This document shows positions 61,085-64,000 of a stretch of DNA of 64,000 bases, piece by piece; the stretch's first letter is position 1, and each line of letters opens with the position of its first letter. The notes beneath the pieces are model-generated. The model made no database searches, was not told where the DNA came from, and was given only the letters and a program-made list of their open reading frames with translations. Source of the stretch: Bacillota bacterium (lineage in GTDB: Bacteria > Bacillota > Clostridia > Christensenellales > Aristaeellaceae); the NCBI GenBank assembly GCA_023421395.1, contig JAEZTL010000006.1, positions 67,696 through 131,695 of the forward strand, given 5' to 3'. The translations under genes were made by a program, and so were the position numbers.

Positions 61085-62467
61085 ATGGACGGCAAGAAGG
61101 GCGGCGGCAAGGGCCGCGGTTTTGAGAAGTATTTTAGAAGCGGCGGCCAGGGCGGCCGCGGCCAGGGGGACCGGCCGCGGGATGACCGATCGCAGGATGG
61201 CAGGCCCCGGAATGACCGGCCCCGCGGCGACAGGCCGCAGGGCGATCGCCCGAGGGATGCAAAACCCGGCGACGGCCGGCGCTATTATGACAGGGACGCG
61301 CGGCCCGAGGGCGGCCGCCCCTACGACCGGGGCGGAAAGAGCGGGGATGCCAGGCCCGGCGAGGGCAGGTCCCAGCGCCCGTTCCGGGAGGATCGCCGCT
61401 ACGACAAGGGCCCGGGCCCGCGCTTTTCAAAGGCGCCGGAGCGCCCTGTGACGCCCGCCGTGTTCGACGACGGACGCCGCGCAAAGCCCGAAACACCCCG
61501 CTACGGGCGGCCCGTCCAGCCCCGAGAGGATCATCCCTCCGAAGAACCCCGCTACGGGCGGCCTGTCCCGGGTGCGCCCCGGCCCGACCGACCCGCGCCC
61601 CGTTTCGGCAGACCCGTTCCGGGCCATGCCCGGCCCGCGTCGAAGTTTGACCGGCACGCGCCGAAATTTGATCGGCCCGCGCCGGCAGTGCCGTCGTCGC
61701 CCGTCGCTCCGGAGGCCACGGAGGCCGACGCGCCGGAGATGGATAACCTTCTGGTGGGCCGCAACCCCATCCGGGAGGCGCTGAAGGCCGGCCGGCCCAT
61801 CGAAAAGCTGCTGGTGGCCCAGGGCGAATTGTCCGGCTCCGCGCGGGAGCTCGTGGCCAAAGCCCGCGAGGCGGGCATCGTGGTGCAGTTCGTCGACCGG
61901 GCGCGCCTGGATGCGGTATACTCGAATCATCAGGGCATGTTGGCCTACGCCTCGGCGGCGGCCTATTCCACGCTGGAAGACATCCTGGCCCTGGCCGCGA
62001 AGAAGGACGAGCCGCCCTTCGTCGTCGCGCTGGACGGCGTGACCGATCCCCACAACCTGGGCGCCATCATCCGCACCGCGGAGTGCTGCGGCGCCCACGG
62101 TGTGATCGTGCCGGAGCGCCGCTCCGCCGGGCTGAACCCGGCGGCGGTCAAGGCGGCGGCGGGCGCGCTTTCCTACCTGCCGGTGGCGCGGGTGGGGAAC
62201 CTATCCCGGGCACTTCAGGAATTGAAAGAAAAGGGGCTTTGGGTGATCGGCTGCGACATGTCCGGCGGCGACATCCGGGTCAGCGATCTCTCCGGCCCGG
62301 TGGCGCTGGTCATTGGCTCCGAGGGCGAGGGCATCTCCCACCTGGTGCTGGAGCACTGCGATAAGGTGGTGTCCATCCCGCTGAAGGGGCAGATCGCCTC
62401 GCTCAACGCCTCCGTCGCGGCGGGCATCGCGCTCTACGAAGTCATGCGCACCCGGAGCGGCCAATGA
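61085..62467 (+). CDS. rlmB: 23S rRNA 2'-O-methyltransferase RlmB with long disordered N-terminus
   Basis: A 460-residue SpoU/TrmH-family methyltransferase. The enzyme part starts at about residue 220 (LLVGRNPIREALKAGRPIEK) and has DGVTDPHNLGAIIRTAE, VIGSEGEGI and IPLKGQIASLNASVAAGIA, the knot motifs of RlmB (Gm2251). The first about 215 residues are low-complexity, rich in Arg, Gly, Asp and Pro with repeats such as RPRGDRPQGDRPRD and RYGRPV. Such RG-rich tails bind RNA in other proteins. The gene overlaps rae1 by 4 nt. Confidence 0.9.
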   Translation: MDGKKGGGKGRGFEKYFRSGGQGGRGQGDRPRDDRSQDGRPRNDRPRGDRPQGDRPRDAKPGDGRRYYDRDARPEGGRPYDRGGKSGDARPGEGRSQRPFREDRRYDKGPGPRFSKAPERPVTPAVFDDGRRAKPETPRYGRPVQPREDHPSEEPRYGRPVPGAPRPDRPAPRFGRPVPGHARPASKFDRHAPKFDRPAPAVPSSPVAPEATEADAPEMDNLLVGRNPIREALKAGRPIEKLLVAQGELSGSARELVAKAREAGIVVQFVDRARLDAVYSNHQGMLAYASAAAYSTLEDILALAAKKDEPPFVVALDGVTDPHNLGAIIRTAECCGAHGVIVPERRSAGLNPAAVKAAAGALSYLPVARVGNLSRALQELKEKGLWVIGCDMSGGDIRVSDLSGPVALVIGSEGEGISHLVLEHCDKVVSIPLKGQIASLNASVAAGIALYEVMRTRSGQ

Positions 62468-62976
62468 AGCGCGTCCTGCTGGTGGACGGCTACAACGTGC
62501 TGTGCGCCTGGAAGGGCGTGCCGCGCGGGCCGCTGGCCGACGCGCGGGACGAACTCATCCACGCGCTCTCCGACTATGCGGGCTACACCGGCCAGCAGGT
62601 GATTCTGGTGTTTGACGCCTGGCAGTCCGACCGCCCCGTGCGGACCAAGGAACAGTCTGGCGCGCTCAGCGTGGTGTTCACCCGGCGCGGCGAGACCGCC
62701 GACCACTACATCGAGCGGCTGTGCGACCTCTACGCCGCCACCATCGATGCCGGGCGGCTGGAGGTGCGGGTGGCAACCTCCGACGCCGTGGAACAGACGG
62801 TGGTGCTGGCCCGCGGCGCGACCAGGCTGCCATCCCGCGAACTGATCTCGGAAATCGAGCGCATGCGCATACCGCCCGCCATCGTCCGGCGCGAAACGAC
62901 CCGGAAATCCACCGTGCTGGAACATCTGCCGGAGGACGTCCGTCAGAAGCTGGAACGCATGCGTAGAGGAGAATAA
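62464..62976 (+). CDS. rae1: NYN/PIN-like ribonuclease YacP (Rae1)
   Basis: A 170-residue protein of the YacP/NYN family, a PIN-like nuclease; in Bacillus it is Rae1, a ribosome-associated endonuclease that cuts mRNA. Acidic active-site motifs are LLVDGYNVLCAW and VILVFDAWQSD, then VATSDAVEQ. The ATG overlaps the rlmB stop as ATGA. The order rlmB-yacP-sigH is the one seen in Bacillus. Confidence 0.92.
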   Translation: MKRVLLVDGYNVLCAWKGVPRGPLADARDELIHALSDYAGYTGQQVILVFDAWQSDRPVRTKEQSGALSVVFTRRGETADHYIERLCDLYAATIDAGRLEVRVATSDAVEQTVVLARGATRLPSRELISEIERMRIPPAIVRRETTRKSTVLEHLPEDVRQKLERMRRGE

Positions 62977-62980
62977 CTTC

Positions 62981-63598
62981 TTGGTTCTGTACGAACGATT
63001 CGAGCAAATGACCGACGAGCAGGTGGTGCGGCTTGCGCAGCAGGCCGACGGCACCGCGTTGGAGTATCTGCTCAACAAGTATAAAAATTTTGTGCGCTCC
63101 AAGGCGCGCAGCTACTTTCTGATCGGCGCCGACCACGAGGACATCGTGCAGGAGGGCATGATCGGGCTGTACAAGGCGATCCGCGATTTCCGCGAGGAAA
63201 AGCTGACATCCTTCCGCGCCTTTGCGGAACTGTGCATCACACGGCAGATCATCACCGCCATCAAGACGGCCACGCGTCAAAAGCACATTCCCCTCAACAG
63301 CTACGTGTCCCTCAACAAGCCCATCTACGACGAGGAGTCCGACCGGACGCTGCTGGATGTGATCACCGAGGGCTGGGAGGCCAACCCGGAGGAGGTGCTC
63401 ATCAGCCGGGAGGACGTGTCCGTCATCGAGGGGCGCATCGGAAAAATGCTGTCGGGGCTGGAAAAGCAGGTGCTGCTTCGCTATCTGGAGGGCAAGAGCT
63501 ATCAGGAGATTTCCGCCGAGATGCACCGGCACGTCAAGTCCATCGACAACGCGCTGCAGCGCGTCAAGCGCAAGCTGCAGAAGATGTTGCAGGAATAG
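62981..63598 (+). CDS. sigH: RNA polymerase sigma-H factor
   Basis: A 205-residue sigma-70-family factor that directs early sporulation and transition-state genes. Region 2 shows YFLIGADHEDIVQEGMIGL and FRAFAELCITRQIITAIK; region 4 is LEKQVLLRYLEGKSYQEI with the DNA-binding helix. The start is TTG at 62981, behind AGAGGAG. It follows rae1 by 4 bp and ends at a strong terminator, so it is separated from tuf. Confidence 0.94.
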   Translation: MVLYERFEQMTDEQVVRLAQQADGTALEYLLNKYKNFVRSKARSYFLIGADHEDIVQEGMIGLYKAIRDFREEKLTSFRAFAELCITRQIITAIKTATRQKHIPLNSYVSLNKPIYDEESDRTLLDVITEGWEANPEEVLISREDVSVIEGRIGKMLSGLEKQVLLRYLEGKSYQEISAEMHRHVKSIDNALQRVKRKLQKMLQE

Positions 63599-63638
63599 GG
63601 CGCGTCCGCTCCGCCCTTGGGTGTATGATCCATCACGC

Positions 63639-63671
63639 GGGCCCGCCGGATGGCGGGCCCCGCCCATTTTT
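63639..63671 (+). terminator. Intrinsic terminator after sigH
   Basis: Arms GGGCCCGCC (63639-63647) and GGCGGGCCC (63652-63660) with a GGAT loop, followed by CGCCCATTTTT. Confidence 0.8.
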
Positions 63672-63695
63672 AACCGTTGAAATGCAAAGTTTCTG

Positions 63696-63724
63696 TTGAC
63701 AAAACCCGCGCCATTCAGTACAAT
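63696..63724 (+). promoter_or_regulatory. Promoter of the tRNA-Gly/tuf unit
   Basis: TTGACA (63696-63701) and TACAAT (63719-63724), spacer 17 bp, 55 bp before the tRNA. Confidence 0.8.
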
Positions 63725-63778
63725 ATCCACCGTATGACGGCGTGTTTGCTATGCTTTCTACGTCGAACGAGCGGGCGC

Positions 63779-63852
63779 GCGGGTGTAGCTCAATGGCAGA
63801 GCTCCAGCTTCCCAAGCTGATCACGTGGGTTCGATTCCCATCACCCGCTCCA
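63779..63852 (+). tRNA. tRNA-Gly (anticodon CCC)
   Basis: A 74-nt tRNA with encoded CCA. The acceptor stem GCGGGTG/CACCCGC is perfect, the D arm is GCTC/GAGC, the anticodon loop TTCCCAA gives CCC at 63811-63813 (reads GGG), and the T arm is GTGGG-TTCGATT-CCCAT. The anticodon stem has one C-A mismatch at its outer pair. It lies 41 bp before tuf and probably shares its transcript. Confidence 0.93.
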
Positions 63853-63893
63853 AACATGTCCCCGGATGACTATGATTAGGGAGGAACCAAGGG

Positions 63894-64000
63894 ATGGCGA
63901 AGGCAAAATTTGAGCGCAATAAGGTACACGTAAACGTGGGCACGATCGGCCACGTAGACCACGGCAAGACGACATTGACGGCGGCGATCACGATGGTGCT
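63894..64000 (+). CDS. tuf: Elongation factor Tu (start of gene, partial)
   Basis: The first 35 codons of EF-Tu, the GTPase that delivers aminoacyl-tRNA to the ribosome. MAKAKFERNKVHVNVGTIG is followed by the P-loop GHVDHGKTT. GGGAGG lies 8 to 10 nt before the ATG. The gene runs out of the window. A tRNA gene just upstream of tuf is known from other bacteria. Confidence 0.97.
   Translation, partial: MAKAKFERNKVHVNVGTIGHVDHGKTTLTAAITMV

Noticed and set aside
61122..61740. Repeat-rich segment as a CRISPR or tandem DNA repeat
   Set aside because: The repeats are short, irregular and in frame with rlmB; they reflect protein low complexity, not a DNA array.

Overview
This window is a gene-dense, GC-rich chromosomal segment of an endospore-forming clostridial Firmicute. 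The evidence is spoIIID followed by an mreB-like gene, sigH, a DnaD plus DnaI-type helicase loader pair, the plsX-acpP-rnc-smc-ftsY block, Mini-RNase III, Rae1/YacP, type III glutamine synthetase and an electron-bifurcating type [FeFe] hydrogenase. The physiology implied is anaerobic and fermentative. GC content and the mix of families suggest a high-GC clostridial lineage such as Christensenellales relatives, but that placement is an inference. Start codons are often TTG or GTG behind good Shine-Dalgarno (SD) sequences, and many genes overlap by 4 nt (ATGA or GTGA).

Layout: 1-2400 holds the end of an unknown gene, a ROK sugar kinase, an HD hydrolase, a glutaredoxin-like protein and a DUF4177-like protein. 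2376-4460 is a minus-strand unit: ECF transporter S component with a structured leader, a fused P-loop kinase and a DUF5655 protein. 4536-5111 is a DUF308/HdeD membrane protein. 5183-10203 (minus) is a five-gene [FeFe] hydrogenase operon. The 700-bp divergent region 10204-10902 is full of inverted repeats and contains a candidate small RNA or attenuator. 10903-12243 encodes the beta and a tiny gamma subunit of a Na+-pumping decarboxylase.

12573-22889 (plus) carries secreted proteins (one a catalytically dead M1 peptidase homologue), a phasin-like protein, uvrB, spoIIID-mreB-like, a macro-domain/HTH fusion followed by a vWA protein, and an SGNH hydrolase. 23055-25136 is glnN, followed by a MITE-like imperfect palindrome. 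25665-29250 (minus) encodes a nucleoside-type ABC transporter; its likely binding protein is far away at 42374-43471 (minus). 29440 is scpB. 30222-41132 (minus) holds an AEC transporter, pepF, an MFS protein, ftsY, smc, rnc, acpP and plsX.

41341-52701 holds a ROK kinase, the BMP-family binding protein, GNAT and M29 aminopeptidase genes, dnaD-dnaI, a PrdX-like deacylase, gltX, a phosphodiesterase-superfamily enzyme, a TupA-like ATP-grasp protein and a PHP phosphoesterase. 52759-63598 holds secA, prfB (with programmed +1 frameshift), a Lit-like lipoprotein transacylase, tsaD, a 490-bp gap with a DnaA-box cluster, rhaB, mrnC, rlmB with a long disordered N-terminus, rae1/yacP and sigH. The window ends in tRNA-Gly(CCC) and the start of tuf.

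The least explained items are the ECF leader with two hairpins carrying the same AUGAA loop, the hydrogenase/Na+-pump intergenic region, the macro-HTH plus vWA pair, the DnaA-box cluster and the 190-bp palindromic element. All family assignments rest on reading motifs by eye; no searches were run.
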